From Rhodopirellula europaea 6C (lineage in GTDB: Bacteria > Planctomycetota > Planctomycetia > Pirellulales > Pirellulaceae), in the NCBI RefSeq assembly GCF_000338295.1, contig NZ_ANMO01000120.1:62001-126000 (forward strand): a DNA stretch of 64,000 nt. Reading direction: 5' to 3'. Within the stretch, counting starts at the first letter, position 1. The number at the start of each line of letters is the position of its first letter. Below, in pieces: positions 53,803-62,837 of this stretch. Made by a program: the position numbers and the translations under genes. The notes beneath the pieces were generated by a model. The model did no database searches. It saw only the letters and a list, made by a program, of their open reading frames with translations, and was not told where the DNA came from.

Positions 53803-56800
53803 TTAGACCGTCAGCCGTTCGGGCAACTTCTCTGATTCAAGAACTTCGTTTGAATCCGATGACTGCTCCGACTCTGGGTCGGTCGGGTCGTTGGGTTCGA
53901 GTTGATGACCATCATCATCTCCACCATCTCCGTCAAACTTTTCAACCGGCAGGTTGAAGACCACATAGAGCACTCGCAAAACGAGCAAGCTCATAATCAT
54001 TGCGCTACACACGCCGCCGATCACAACCGTTGCCAACGGTCGCTGCACCTCGGCACCCATGCCGGTACTGAACGCCATCGGCACGAAACCAAGGCTGGCG
54101 ACGAGCGTCGTCATTAGGATCGGACGTAATCGCGTCATCGCGGCTTCTTCGACAGCTTCATCGAGCGAACGACCACGCCGTCGCAGTTGCCGGATCGTTG
54201 AAACCAGCAACATGTCGTCCAGCACCGCAACGCCTGACAAAGCGATGAATCCAACGGCAGCCGAAATGGAAAACGGCATGTCGCGAACCCATAGTGCCAG
54301 CACTCCCCCGATCCAAGCGAACGGAACGCCGGTGAACACTCGTAACGAGTCCACCCAGTTGCGATAGGTCGCGTAGAGCAACGACAGGATCATCAACAAC
54401 GCGATGGGAACGACGATCATCAACCGCAGTTGGGCACGTTGCAGGTTTTCAAATTGGCCACCCCATTCGACACGGTAGCGTCCCGGTGGCAGTTGGACCT
54501 TTTCGTCAATTGTGCGTTGGGCTTCAGCGACAAAACTACCCAGATCGCGTCCACGGACATTCGCTTCGATCGTGATTCGCCGTTGATACCAATCACGCTT
54601 GATTGTGTTCGGCCCCTCGACCTTCTCGATCGTGGCTAAGCGAGACAAAGGGATGCGTTCACCCGAAGGCGTCGCCACCAAGATTTGACGAATCGCGTCG
54701 GGATTGGCTCTCGCCTTTTCCGGCAAGCGAATGATCAGCGGGAAACGCAATTGCCCTTCGTACACTTCGCCGACGTGATGGCTGCCTAACGAACGCACAA
54801 GATTCATGATCGTGCTGGCCGACACCCCGTAGCGTGCGATCTCGTCTTGTTTGACACGAATCTGCAAAACGGGTTGGCCAGACACCTGTTCGACCTTGAC
54901 GTCTTCGCTGCCGGGAATGGCATTGAGCGCCCGTTCGATCTCGCTCGCCTTCTCGACCATCAGATCGAGGTCATCGCCATAGAGGATTGCCGCGACATCC
55001 GACCGAACGCCCGAAATCATTTCATTCATTCGCATCTCAATCGGCTGTGACATCGCCAATCGAGGGCCGGGCAAGTCTCGAAGTTCTTCCTGAACCTTGA
55101 TGACCAATTCTTCCTGCGTCTCCGCCCTCGTCCATTGTTCGCGTGGATGCAGCGTCAGAAACAAGTCGGTCAGTTCAGTTCCCATCGGATCGGTCGCGAC
55201 TTCCGCCGTACCGATGCGGCTCCAGACCTGCGATACCTCATCAGGAAACTTATCCAGCAGAACCTGCTCCATTTGCGTGTTGTATCGCATGGATTCTTCC
55301 AGCGTTGTCCCCGCCAGACGCACGACGTTGATCGTGATCGCACCTTCGGAAAGTCGCGGTACGAACTCGCTGCCAAGGTTCGGTGCAACCAAACCAAACA
55401 CGCTGACCAACAACAATAGTGCTGCACCAATCACAAAGGTCTTATGGTGCATCGTGAACCGAAGGACCGGTGCATAGAGTCGCTTGAGCACACGGATCAA
55501 CAGCGGCTCTTTCTCTTGAACGTTCTTGGGCAAGAACAGACTGGCCAAGACCGGCATCAGGGTGAGTGATAGGACCATCGAACCGGCCAGCGCCATGATG
55601 ACAGTGATCGCCATCGGTCGAAACAGTTTGCCTTCGATCCCTTCGAGCGTCAAAATCGGCAGATAGACGATCATGATGATTAATTCGCCAAACATCGTCG
55701 GCTTGCGAACCTCGATGGCCGCCTCGCGAATGATCTCCAGTCGACTTTTGCCGTCCCGGTTGTGTGCCAAATGCCGCACGCAGTTCTCGATCATCACGAC
55801 GCTGCTATCGACGACCAACCCAAAGTCGATCGCACCCAGGCTCAGCAGACTGGCGGCGATGCCGAACTTCAGCATCCCCGAAAATGCAAACAGCATCGAC
55901 AACGGAATCGCTGCCGCGACGATCAAACCCGCTCGCAGATTCCCCAGGAAAATGAACAGCACTGCGATTACCAGCAGGCCACCTTCAAAGAGATTCTTTT
56001 GAACGGTGTGAATCACGTGGTCGATCAATTCGGTGCGGTCGTAAACCGTTTGAATCCGAACGCCTGCTGGCAACGTTTCTTGAATGCTGGCGATCTTTTC
56101 CTTGATGGACCAAGTCACGTCGTGACTGTTCTCGCCCATCAGCATGAACCCCAGCCCCAAGACCGCCTCCCCTCGTCCGTTCGCCGTGACCGCCCCGCGT
56201 CGGATTTCGTGTCCGATTTCCACCTCCGCTACGTCACGAATGCGAACTGGAACGCCCTCTTTGGCGGTGATGACAACATCCTTGATCTCTTCCAGATTGA
56301 CCGTTCGACCAACGCCGTGGACCAACAACATTTCGCTGCCGTCGGTAACCGTTCCGCCGCCGACGTTCTCGTTGTTCGCTTCGATGGCTTCACTAACTTG
56401 CTCGAACGTCAGTCCATACTTCACCAACAAATCCGGTTGCAGTCGAACCTGATATTGCTTCTCGTACCCACCCCAACTGTTCACTTCGGCCACACCTCGA
56501 ACCGATCGCAATTGTGGCTTGACCACCCAGTCGTGAATCGTTCGCAACTCGGTCATGCGTTTGACACGCTCGGCCTGAGAGGCTTCCGAGAAGTCAACAC
56601 CGTCGTAAACCAGAACGTAGTGAAAAACTTCGCCCAAACCGGTCGAGACCGGACCCATCTGCGGTCGGCTGATACCGTCGGGTAGCTCGACTGTGGATAA
56701 CCGTTCGTTAATCAACTGACGAGCAAAATAGATGTCGATGCCATCATCAAAAATGACCACGACCTGTGACAGACCGAACTTGGAGATCGAACGTAGTTCG

Positions 56801-57039
56801 TGGAGTCCCGGCAATCCGCTGATTGCCTGCTCGACGGGAAAGGTGATCTGCCGTTCGATTTCCTCAGACGCCAATGACGGGGCGACCGTGTTGATCTGAA
56901 TTTGAACCGGAGTGGTGTCCGGGAATGCGTCGATATCGAGCCGCTGGAGCGAGAGTACTCCAACGCCAGCGAACAACAACGCGGCCAAGATGACCAAGGC
57001 GCGGTGCTTGAGCGAGAAATCAATGAGGTAGTTAAGCAT
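53803..57039 (-). CDS. CzcA-like heavy-metal RND efflux pump
   Basis: 1078 residues with the HME-RND layout. The TM4 signature D405FGLVVDSSVVMIEN has Asp405, Asp411 and Glu418, the divalent-cation type, with Ser-Ser where the pump at 12160 has Gly-Ser. It ends in an acidic, Asp/Ser/Glu-rich tail of about 55 residues. Expected cargo is Zn, Co, Ni or Cd. The adaptor gene is 12 bp upstream and no channel gene is in this operon. Confidence 0.93.
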   Translation of the reverse strand: MLNYLIDFSLKHRALVILAALLFAGVGVLSLQRLDIDAFPDTTPVQIQINTVAPSLASEEIERQITFPVEQAISGLPGLHELRSISKFGLSQVVVIFDDGIDIYFARQLINERLSTVELPDGISRPQMGPVSTGLGEVFHYVLVYDGVDFSEASQAERVKRMTELRTIHDWVVKPQLRSVRGVAEVNSWGGYEKQYQVRLQPDLLVKYGLTFEQVSEAIEANNENVGGGTVTDGSEMLLVHGVGRTVNLEEIKDVVITAKEGVPVRIRDVAEVEIGHEIRRGAVTANGRGEAVLGLGFMLMGENSHDVTWSIKEKIASIQETLPAGVRIQTVYDRTELIDHVIHTVQKNLFEGGLLVIAVLFIFLGNLRAGLIVAAAIPLSMLFAFSGMLKFGIAASLLSLGAIDFGLVVDSSVVMIENCVRHLAHNRDGKSRLEIIREAAIEVRKPTMFGELIIMIVYLPILTLEGIEGKLFRPMAITVIMALAGSMVLSLTLMPVLASLFLPKNVQEKEPLLIRVLKRLYAPVLRFTMHHKTFVIGAALLLLVSVFGLVAPNLGSEFVPRLSEGAITINVVRLAGTTLEESMRYNTQMEQVLLDKFPDEVSQVWSRIGTAEVATDPMGTELTDLFLTLHPREQWTRAETQEELVIKVQEELRDLPGPRLAMSQPIEMRMNEMISGVRSDVAAILYGDDLDLMVEKASEIERALNAIPGSEDVKVEQVSGQPVLQIRVKQDEIARYGVSASTIMNLVRSLGSHHVGEVYEGQLRFPLIIRLPEKARANPDAIRQILVATPSGERIPLSRLATIEKVEGPNTIKRDWYQRRITIEANVRGRDLGSFVAEAQRTIDEKVQLPPGRYRVEWGGQFENLQRAQLRLMIVVPIALLMILSLLYATYRNWVDSLRVFTGVPFAWIGGVLALWVRDMPFSISAAVGFIALSGVAVLDDMLLVSTIRQLRRRGRSLDEAVEEAAMTRLRPILMTTLVASLGFVPMAFSTGMGAEVQRPLATVVIGGVCSAMIMSLLVLRVLYVVFNLPVEKFDGDGGDDDGHQLEPNDPTDPESEQSSDSNEVLESEKLPERLTV

Positions 57040-57051
57040 CCGTGCAATCCT

Positions 57052-58743
57052 TTATTCGGCGACGCAGTCGCAGCCTGCACCAAGGTTGTTCTTGAGAAGT
57101 TGTGCCCGCAGCACGTCGCTGCCGTCGGTCGCGATCACTTCGCCCGGTAACACACCCGAAATGATTTCTGTCACATCGCCATTGACCGCTCCCAATCGAA
57201 CCGAGCGGACATGGAAAACCTTGTAGCTGTCGGGGCTGGCGAAGTAGTCCTTGTCGCGGACGAAGACGACTTGGCAACAACCTTCCCAGTGAGAGGAGCC
57301 GGTTGGGATCACGATCGCTTCGGACTCTTGTCGCAGGATCACTTCGCCCATCCCAAAGGTTTCGTTGCGAAGACGTCCGTCCGAGTTATCCAACACGGCT
57401 CGAACCTGCAACATCCGCGTCGTGTTGTCTGCCGAAGTGCTAATCCAATCCAAGGTTCCGCTGACGACTTCGCGGCTCCCGTCGGCGCGAAACTCGACAG
57501 GCTGACCGATCGCCAACTGCTCGGAGCTTTCCAGCGGAATGTTCAACGTCAACCACATTTGTCGAACGTCGGCGACCTGAAAAAGAATCCGCGTCGGATC
57601 AACGACCTCGCCCGCGGAAACACTCCGCTGAACCACGACACCTTGGATCGGCGATCGAATCGGCAGCAGGTTTGACGTGACGGTTCGACTGTTCAACTGC
57701 GCCCGAAGTTCGTCCGGAATCCCCAGCAATCGCAAGCGATCGAGCACCTGTTGTTCCGACAGGCCCTGCAACTCACCGACTTCTGCGGGCAGTCCCAAAT
57801 TCCGCAGCGATTGCTCCGCCGCCAAGACGTCCGCCTGAGCTTTCGCCAACGCCGCGTTCGCATCCAAGATTCGGGAACCGGCAATCGCGGCGCGAGCGCT
57901 GCTCAATCGCGAAACGTTTTGCTGTTGAAGTTTTTGTTCCGCCAACGCCCGCAGTAAGTCCGTTTTGATGTCACCAACTCCCGCCGCGTCAATCACCGCC
58001 AGAACTTCACCAACCTCCACCGGATCGCCCACATTCTTGGTGACCTTCCAAACGCTTCCCGGCACCCGCGACGCCATGCTCGCCTGTCGCGTTGGATCGT
58101 AGATAATTTCTCCGTTACCAACGATCGACTCGGTGATCGGGGCACGCTCGACCAGTTCAACATCGACGCCAGCCTGTTGAACCGACTCGATCGAAGCGAA
58201 CTGAATTCGTGACTGGTAGACCTCGCAAGCACTGTTGTTTTCTTTGCGAGGCGCAATCGCCAACGCACGAGCGGCACGTTCCAAATCTTCGACCGGAACC
58301 GTTGGCGTTTCCTTGAGCTGAGCAACATCGGGATGGTCGAGCGTGCAATTGTGAACACCATGAACGCTGCACCAACCGTAGTCAGGCCCCTTGGCCATCA
58401 ACGTCGGATCACACTCGACGCAAATGGACTCCGGAACCGCATGTTCTTCACACCAATCATCGACAACCGGCTCGACATCACCGGTCAACGCGGCGAACTT
58501 AGGAATCCGCCAATCGTTGTGATGCCCATACCAAAACACGGCAGCGAACCCAGCCAATACGAGTGTCGGCCCGATACTTCCTAGCACCAACGAGATGCCG
58601 CGGCGAATGGGACCACGAGGTTTTGATTCGGCGTCCTGAGTAATTTTAGTTTCGGCGGCGGGAACCTTGTGTCCGTTGACGGACGGCTTCACGGGTTCTT
58701 GCCGAGGACTTTTTCTCGGCGCATCGGCAATCGGATGACTCAT
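57052..58743 (-). CDS. RND adaptor with N-terminal Cys/His metal motif
   Basis: 563 residues from the ATG at 58743. After a cytoplasmic tail of about 45 residues there is one membrane helix (ISLVLGSIGPTLVLAGFAAVFWY), then a metal-binding segment at about 97-135: WCEEHAVPESICVEC (Cys98, His101, Cys108, Cys111) and a partial second copy WCSVHGVHNC. The barrel-sandwich, hairpin (about 230-360) and beta-barrel domains of CzcB/CusB follow, and the protein ends CDCVAE. The fused motif matches the one in the lipoprotein at 53401, which suggests metal hand-over within one periplasmic complex. It is 12 bp before the pump gene. Confidence 0.88.
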   Translation of the reverse strand: MSHPIADAPRKSPRQEPVKPSVNGHKVPAAETKITQDAESKPRGPIRRGISLVLGSIGPTLVLAGFAAVFWYGHHNDWRIPKFAALTGDVEPVVDDWCEEHAVPESICVECDPTLMAKGPDYGWCSVHGVHNCTLDHPDVAQLKETPTVPVEDLERAARALAIAPRKENNSACEVYQSRIQFASIESVQQAGVDVELVERAPITESIVGNGEIIYDPTRQASMASRVPGSVWKVTKNVGDPVEVGEVLAVIDAAGVGDIKTDLLRALAEQKLQQQNVSRLSSARAAIAGSRILDANAALAKAQADVLAAEQSLRNLGLPAEVGELQGLSEQQVLDRLRLLGIPDELRAQLNSRTVTSNLLPIRSPIQGVVVQRSVSAGEVVDPTRILFQVADVRQMWLTLNIPLESSEQLAIGQPVEFRADGSREVVSGTLDWISTSADNTTRMLQVRAVLDNSDGRLRNETFGMGEVILRQESEAIVIPTGSSHWEGCCQVVFVRDKDYFASPDSYKVFHVRSVRLGAVNGDVTEIISGVLPGEVIATDGSDVLRAQLLKNNLGAGCDCVAE

Positions 58744-58913
58744 TGGAAAACCTTGCTGGCTAGAGACGGTGCAAGCAGCGCACGCAACCACTGCGAACGC
58801 ATACCAAGATCAAAATCGCAGCCGACCAGAAGGGAGAAACCAAGCGTGCACATCCGTAGCCGGAGTTACAAACCGAGTTCGCCAGTCAGCAAACGAAGAG
58901 ACCTAGTCGCGGC

Positions 58914-59312
58914 TTAGAGCAGCCAAGAAGAGTGCGCAACGCGCACCGAGCGACCCGTCAAGAGATCCAGTGGACGCGGCTGATGCTCGAATCGAGAAAC
59001 CAAGACCTCTGAGAGATTAAGTGTTTCCAAACTCAGCGGAGCTAGCTCCACGGCGAGCTGAAAATCAACAATCGTCCGATGGTTCAGCTCAGGCGTGACC
59101 TGACACTCGCATCCCGTTTCGCAGGGGCAAGGTGAATCGGCCGGTGGAACGCCATCGTCATCGCAAGGCGAGTTCTGTTCACCAGAACAGCCGCAAGAAT
59201 GACGCACAACTGCCACATCGCTTGCAAAACGATCGTCAAACGCACCCAGGCAAAACACCGGGCACGCGACAACTCGCAATGCGATAAACGATAATAAAAG
59301 CAGCCGAAACAT
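58914..59312 (-). CDS. Cys-rich exported protein with SSWLL tail
   Basis: 132 residues. A signal-like start (MFRLLLLSFIALRVVACPVFC) is followed by SCGCSGEQNSPCDDD and CPCETGCECQV (about 39-70), a beta-like stretch (TIVDFQLAVELAPLSLETLNL), and the end RVAHSSWLL. It aligns with the protein at 40726. It is the first gene of an RND operon (171 bp before the adaptor). A palindrome (AGGCTA-N4-TAGCCT) lies 47 bp upstream. Function unknown; I infer an exported metal binder or sensor. Confidence 0.7.
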   Translation of the reverse strand: MFRLLLLSFIALRVVACPVFCLGAFDDRFASDVAVVRHSCGCSGEQNSPCDDDGVPPADSPCPCETGCECQVTPELNHRTIVDFQLAVELAPLSLETLNLSEVLVSRFEHQPRPLDLLTGRSVRVAHSSWLL

Positions 59313-59746
59313 TGTGTCAGTTGGTTTTTCTTAATCTGGAAGAAATCAAATATATTGTAGGCTAGAGTTAGCCTGACGACCAGTCCAGTTTATCGACATA
59401 TGCTTAACGCATTGTCCTGTCATTCTTGCATAGCCAGCCGCAAAACAGGCAATTAGCATACCAACACGCCCACGACTTGACGATCCGCTCGTCAAACGAG
59501 TGTGAAAGTCGGCTGCTAGATCAGCAGCGTGCAGAGAGTCGCCAATCGCTCGCCAGTCGTCGTCGGCCACTGACTAACATCGAGCCGAGCAGACGCCCGG
59601 TGCAAAGAGGCAAGCGTCAGAAGCCGGCGTTATGCATTCCGTAGCTCTCGACGTTGAGGTTGCCGTAAGTATCAAACGGTTAATTGCGTAGGCCCCCTGC
59701 GACAGTCACTTTCAAGCTGCCATCAAAGGGTACTTACGCTTGGCTT
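59313..59746. other. Intergenic region with three inverted repeats
   Basis: 434 bp with no convincing gene. AGGCTA/TAGCCT at 59359-59374 is a likely operator for the Cys-rich gene. TTGACG (59477-59482) with CGTCAA (59490-59495), and GCTGCT (59512-59517) with AGCAGC (59523-59528), could form two neighbouring hairpins, possibly a terminator for the genes at 59747 and beyond. Confidence 0.4.
59359..59374. promoter_or_regulatory. Palindrome upstream of Cys-rich gene
   Basis: AGGCTA-GAGT-TAGCCT, perfect 6-bp arms, 47 bp before the ATG of 58914-59312. Confidence 0.45.
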
Positions 59747-60661
59747 TCAATTCCTCCTTGGCACAACTCGCATTGGGCCGACGACGTAGTTCGGATTTTG
59801 ATGCTTTGCGATTTGGGCAGCTTGAATGTTGTTGCGAGCCGGAACGACGACACTCAGTGTCATGCCGTAGACGCCCGGCGGTGGCTCCATGGTGACTTCC
59901 CAGAGATCGAACACGCCCGCGTCGTAGGCTTGCAGGTTGAGTTGCAACTGCTGTATTTGCCCTGCTCGCATTTGTTGGCGTTGATAGGCTTCGGCCTGGG
60001 CGTGCGCGAGGAATGATTCCTGCTCTTTCGCTTCATAGTCCTCTTTGGCCGCCAGCCAACGCTCCCAGCCTGGCTTGAGCACGCTGACGACCTTATCAGT
60101 GAACAGGAAGAACGGCGCGCAATACAAATCGCCATCCTCTAGCTCAATCATCACTCCGGCACATTCAAACGTGCGAGGCTCGCCTTTGAGTTTCTTCGCC
60201 CATTGCTCAAGCTCTTTCTCACCAGCGATTTCTTCGCCTGTGAAGTGCTCCACTATCTTGGGGATAATGGCTCGGTAAACACCAGGCATCTTGTCGAACC
60301 GGCGGTTGTTGACGTAGACGCGCCCGAGTCGTCGTTGGATCACGACCGGATGCTTGTCAAAGCCAACGATTCGGCCCGGCATTTTCAAGCCAGACTTCAG
60401 CGTCCAAACTTGCGTGCTTCCGGTCGATTGGCCTAGCTTTGATGCTTCCGTATCAACGTATTCCTGGTCCTGCTTTGACAGCTTTTCCAAGGGCACGGCC
60501 ACCAGATCGCTGTTGGCCTTCTTAAGCACCACAGTCGAGTCACTAAAAGCGATCATTTCACCGGTGATGCTGTAATGTCCGGTCGAGTCGGACCAATCTT
60601 TTGCGGCGGCATTGGTTGCAGACGCGACAACCATTGTCAGCCAAAGTAGATAAGTTTTCAT
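59747..60661 (-). CDS. Exported SHD1-domain protein
   Basis: 304 residues from the ATG at 60661, which overlaps the glgX stop as ATGA; the open frame extends much further but inside glgX. A signal peptide (KTYLLWLTMVVASATNAAA) is followed by an SHD1 domain (about 20-70): DWSDSTGHYSITGEMIAFSDSTVVL, then VPLEKLSKQDQEYV. A second beta-rich part follows, then a Glu/Gln/Ala-rich helix (about 210-250) and a C-terminal domain. SHD1 proteins are expanded in planctomycetes, and their role is thought to be protein or peptide binding at the envelope. Confidence 0.82.
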   Translation of the reverse strand: MKTYLLWLTMVVASATNAAAKDWSDSTGHYSITGEMIAFSDSTVVLKKANSDLVAVPLEKLSKQDQEYVDTEASKLGQSTGSTQVWTLKSGLKMPGRIVGFDKHPVVIQRRLGRVYVNNRRFDKMPGVYRAIIPKIVEHFTGEEIAGEKELEQWAKKLKGEPRTFECAGVMIELEDGDLYCAPFFLFTDKVVSVLKPGWERWLAAKEDYEAKEQESFLAHAQAEAYQRQQMRAGQIQQLQLNLQAYDAGVFDLWEVTMEPPPGVYGMTLSVVVPARNNIQAAQIAKHQNPNYVVGPMRVVPRRN

Positions 60662-62823
60662 CGTTGTGTATCTCCTGTGTGTGACGTGAATTGCTGCAAG
60701 ACAACGACGCTGCGTGGATTGACGCGGTAGGCGTGCTGGTTGAGGACCGGGCTGGATTCTTCGCACTGGATATCGAGTGGACTGGGCAGCGAAGTGTCGA
60801 TCACCCTTTGCCAATCGCGATCTCGTGGATGCACAACAAAGTGACGTGAATCTTTCGAGCCGTTGACCATCACGTAAAGATCGCAGCCCGAGTTCCGTGA
60901 ATCTCGCAAGTGATATGCCAACCCATGCGACTGAGCCGACATGTCGATGTTCGGATCTTCGGCACCAAACCATCGGATATCTTCTCGCCAAAACGTCGAT
61001 CGTCCGATGGACGGATGCTTTTTCCGGAAGGCGATCATCTGCTTGAAGAAGCGAAACACTTCTTGGTTGGATTCGAGTCGATGCCAGTCAAGCCAACTCG
61101 TTTCGTTGTCTTGGTTGTAGGGATTGTTGTTGCCGCCCTGCGTTTGCATGAATTCGTCGCCCATGCGGAACATCGGCGTCCCAGCCGAAAGCATTAACAG
61201 ACAACAGAAGTTCTTGACTTGACGTTTGCGTAAGTCTCGCACGGATTGGGGAGCGTCAGCGTCGCCTTCCCAGCCGTTGTTGGAGCTGTATTCATTCGGA
61301 CCATCGTGGTTGTTTTGGCCATTGGCTTCGTTGTGCTTGTCGTTGTAGGCGACGACGTCATAAAGCGTGAAGCCATCGTGCGATGTGACGTAGTTGATGC
61401 TCTGGAATGGCCGGAATGACTGTGAAGGGTGATCAGGAAATAAGTCACTGCTTCCATACAACCTGGTCATCAGGTCCGGCACCATGCCATCATCGCCTCG
61501 AACGAAGCGTTGCAACGTGTCACAATAGCGACCGTTCCACTGCATCCAAGTCTGACCGGGGAACGAGCTGCCCAATTGGTACAGCCCGGCGGCATCCCAG
61601 GGTTCAGCAATCAGGCGGACGTTGGCCAAATCGGGATCACTCGCAATCTGATCGAAAAGTGGTGGCTGTTGCAGATTGATGTTGCCTTCCGAGTCCCTTG
61701 AAAAGACCGACGCGAGATCGAAACGAAATCCGTCGACATGCATTTCCTTTGCCCAGTATCGCAGGCTATCGACGATGAGCGACCGGACGGTGGGATGCGA
61801 CGTGTCGAGGGTGTTGCCGGTGCCGCTGAAATTTGCATAGGGCGAGGCGGGATCACTTGAGGCTACGTAATAGACGTCGTTGTCGATTCCACGGTAACTG
61901 TAGGTCGGCCCGCGATGATCGCCTTCGCATGTGTGGTTGTAGACGACGTCCAAGATGACTTCGATTTTGGCCGCGTGCAGCTCACGAACCATCTCGCGAA
62001 ACTGGCTGTGTTGCTCGCAAGACGAGTGGTGAGACGAGTAGGCGTGATGGGGCGAGAAGAAGTTGAGCGGCATGTAGCCCCAATAGTTGTTGTCTTCCGG
62101 ATCGAATTGAAAGACCGGCATCAGTTCAACCGCGGTGACGCCAAGCTCCTTGAGGTACGGAATTTTTTCCACGACGCCAGCGAACGTGCCGCGGTTGCTC
62201 GGATCAACATCTGAAGAGGGATCGCGTGTGAATCCACGCACGTGCATCTCGTAGATCACCAAATCCGAACCATGCCGAATCCTCGGCTCATCACCCCAGT
62301 CAAACGGACAACGGCACACATCCAGCCGCCCCAGCGGAGAACGCCCCGCATTGGAACCGGGCGAGCGAGCTGCTTCGCGGTTGAAGCAATCCGGGAAGAA
62401 AATGCTGCGTGAGTACGGGTCGAGCAAAACCTTTTCAGGGTCAAAGGCGTGCCAGGGCAGAGCGGAATCCTCGACGGGGCCATCGACTTGGTAAGCGTAG
62501 TATTCCGCATCGCCCGCTTCAGAGATGGGGACACGGCAGTGCCAAATCGGCCCCGACTTGTTCTTCAGCGGATCAAGTTCGACGGAGTGCCATGGAACGC
62601 GCAATTCGTCTTTGAGGTACATCAACAGCGTGACGCTGCGAGCATTGCCTGCATGGATGGCGAAGTTGTACGCTTGTTCCGGCTCCAGCCATGCAACGCC
62701 TAGCGGCCGTGGCTTGCCATCGTCCTGCTCCCAACTTGGTCCCTGCAATGGGCGTCCGCGCGGTATTGACCTCACATCCGTACCACAGTGACGGCAATGC
62801 GACTGGATTGTCTTCTGTATCAT
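60658..62823 (-). CDS. glgX: Glycogen debranching enzyme GlgX (GH13 isoamylase type)
   Basis: 721 residues. It hydrolyses alpha-1,6 branches in glycogen. A CBM48-type N-terminal domain (about 35-150) precedes the barrel, with the GH13 motifs DVVYNHT, GFRFDLASV (nucleophile Asp), LIAEPWDA (acid/base Glu) and YVTSHDGFT. The extreme N-terminus, HCRHCGTDVR, has a CxxC not usual for GlgX and could be half of a zinc site. The SHD1 gene is coupled by an ATGA overlap. A free-standing CBM48-like protein is encoded nearby at 63432. Confidence 0.93.
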   Translation of the reverse strand: MIQKTIQSHCRHCGTDVRSIPRGRPLQGPSWEQDDGKPRPLGVAWLEPEQAYNFAIHAGNARSVTLLMYLKDELRVPWHSVELDPLKNKSGPIWHCRVPISEAGDAEYYAYQVDGPVEDSALPWHAFDPEKVLLDPYSRSIFFPDCFNREAARSPGSNAGRSPLGRLDVCRCPFDWGDEPRIRHGSDLVIYEMHVRGFTRDPSSDVDPSNRGTFAGVVEKIPYLKELGVTAVELMPVFQFDPEDNNYWGYMPLNFFSPHHAYSSHHSSCEQHSQFREMVRELHAAKIEVILDVVYNHTCEGDHRGPTYSYRGIDNDVYYVASSDPASPYANFSGTGNTLDTSHPTVRSLIVDSLRYWAKEMHVDGFRFDLASVFSRDSEGNINLQQPPLFDQIASDPDLANVRLIAEPWDAAGLYQLGSSFPGQTWMQWNGRYCDTLQRFVRGDDGMVPDLMTRLYGSSDLFPDHPSQSFRPFQSINYVTSHDGFTLYDVVAYNDKHNEANGQNNHDGPNEYSSNNGWEGDADAPQSVRDLRKRQVKNFCCLLMLSAGTPMFRMGDEFMQTQGGNNNPYNQDNETSWLDWHRLESNQEVFRFFKQMIAFRKKHPSIGRSTFWREDIRWFGAEDPNIDMSAQSHGLAYHLRDSRNSGCDLYVMVNGSKDSRHFVVHPRDRDWQRVIDTSLPSPLDIQCEESSPVLNQHAYRVNPRSVVVLQQFTSHTGDTQR

Positions 62824-62837
62824 TGGATTGCCAGTTT

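Noticed and set aside
59684-60016. 110-codon plus-strand ORF
   Set aside because: It lies antisense to the SHD1 protein gene and has the look of a shadow frame.
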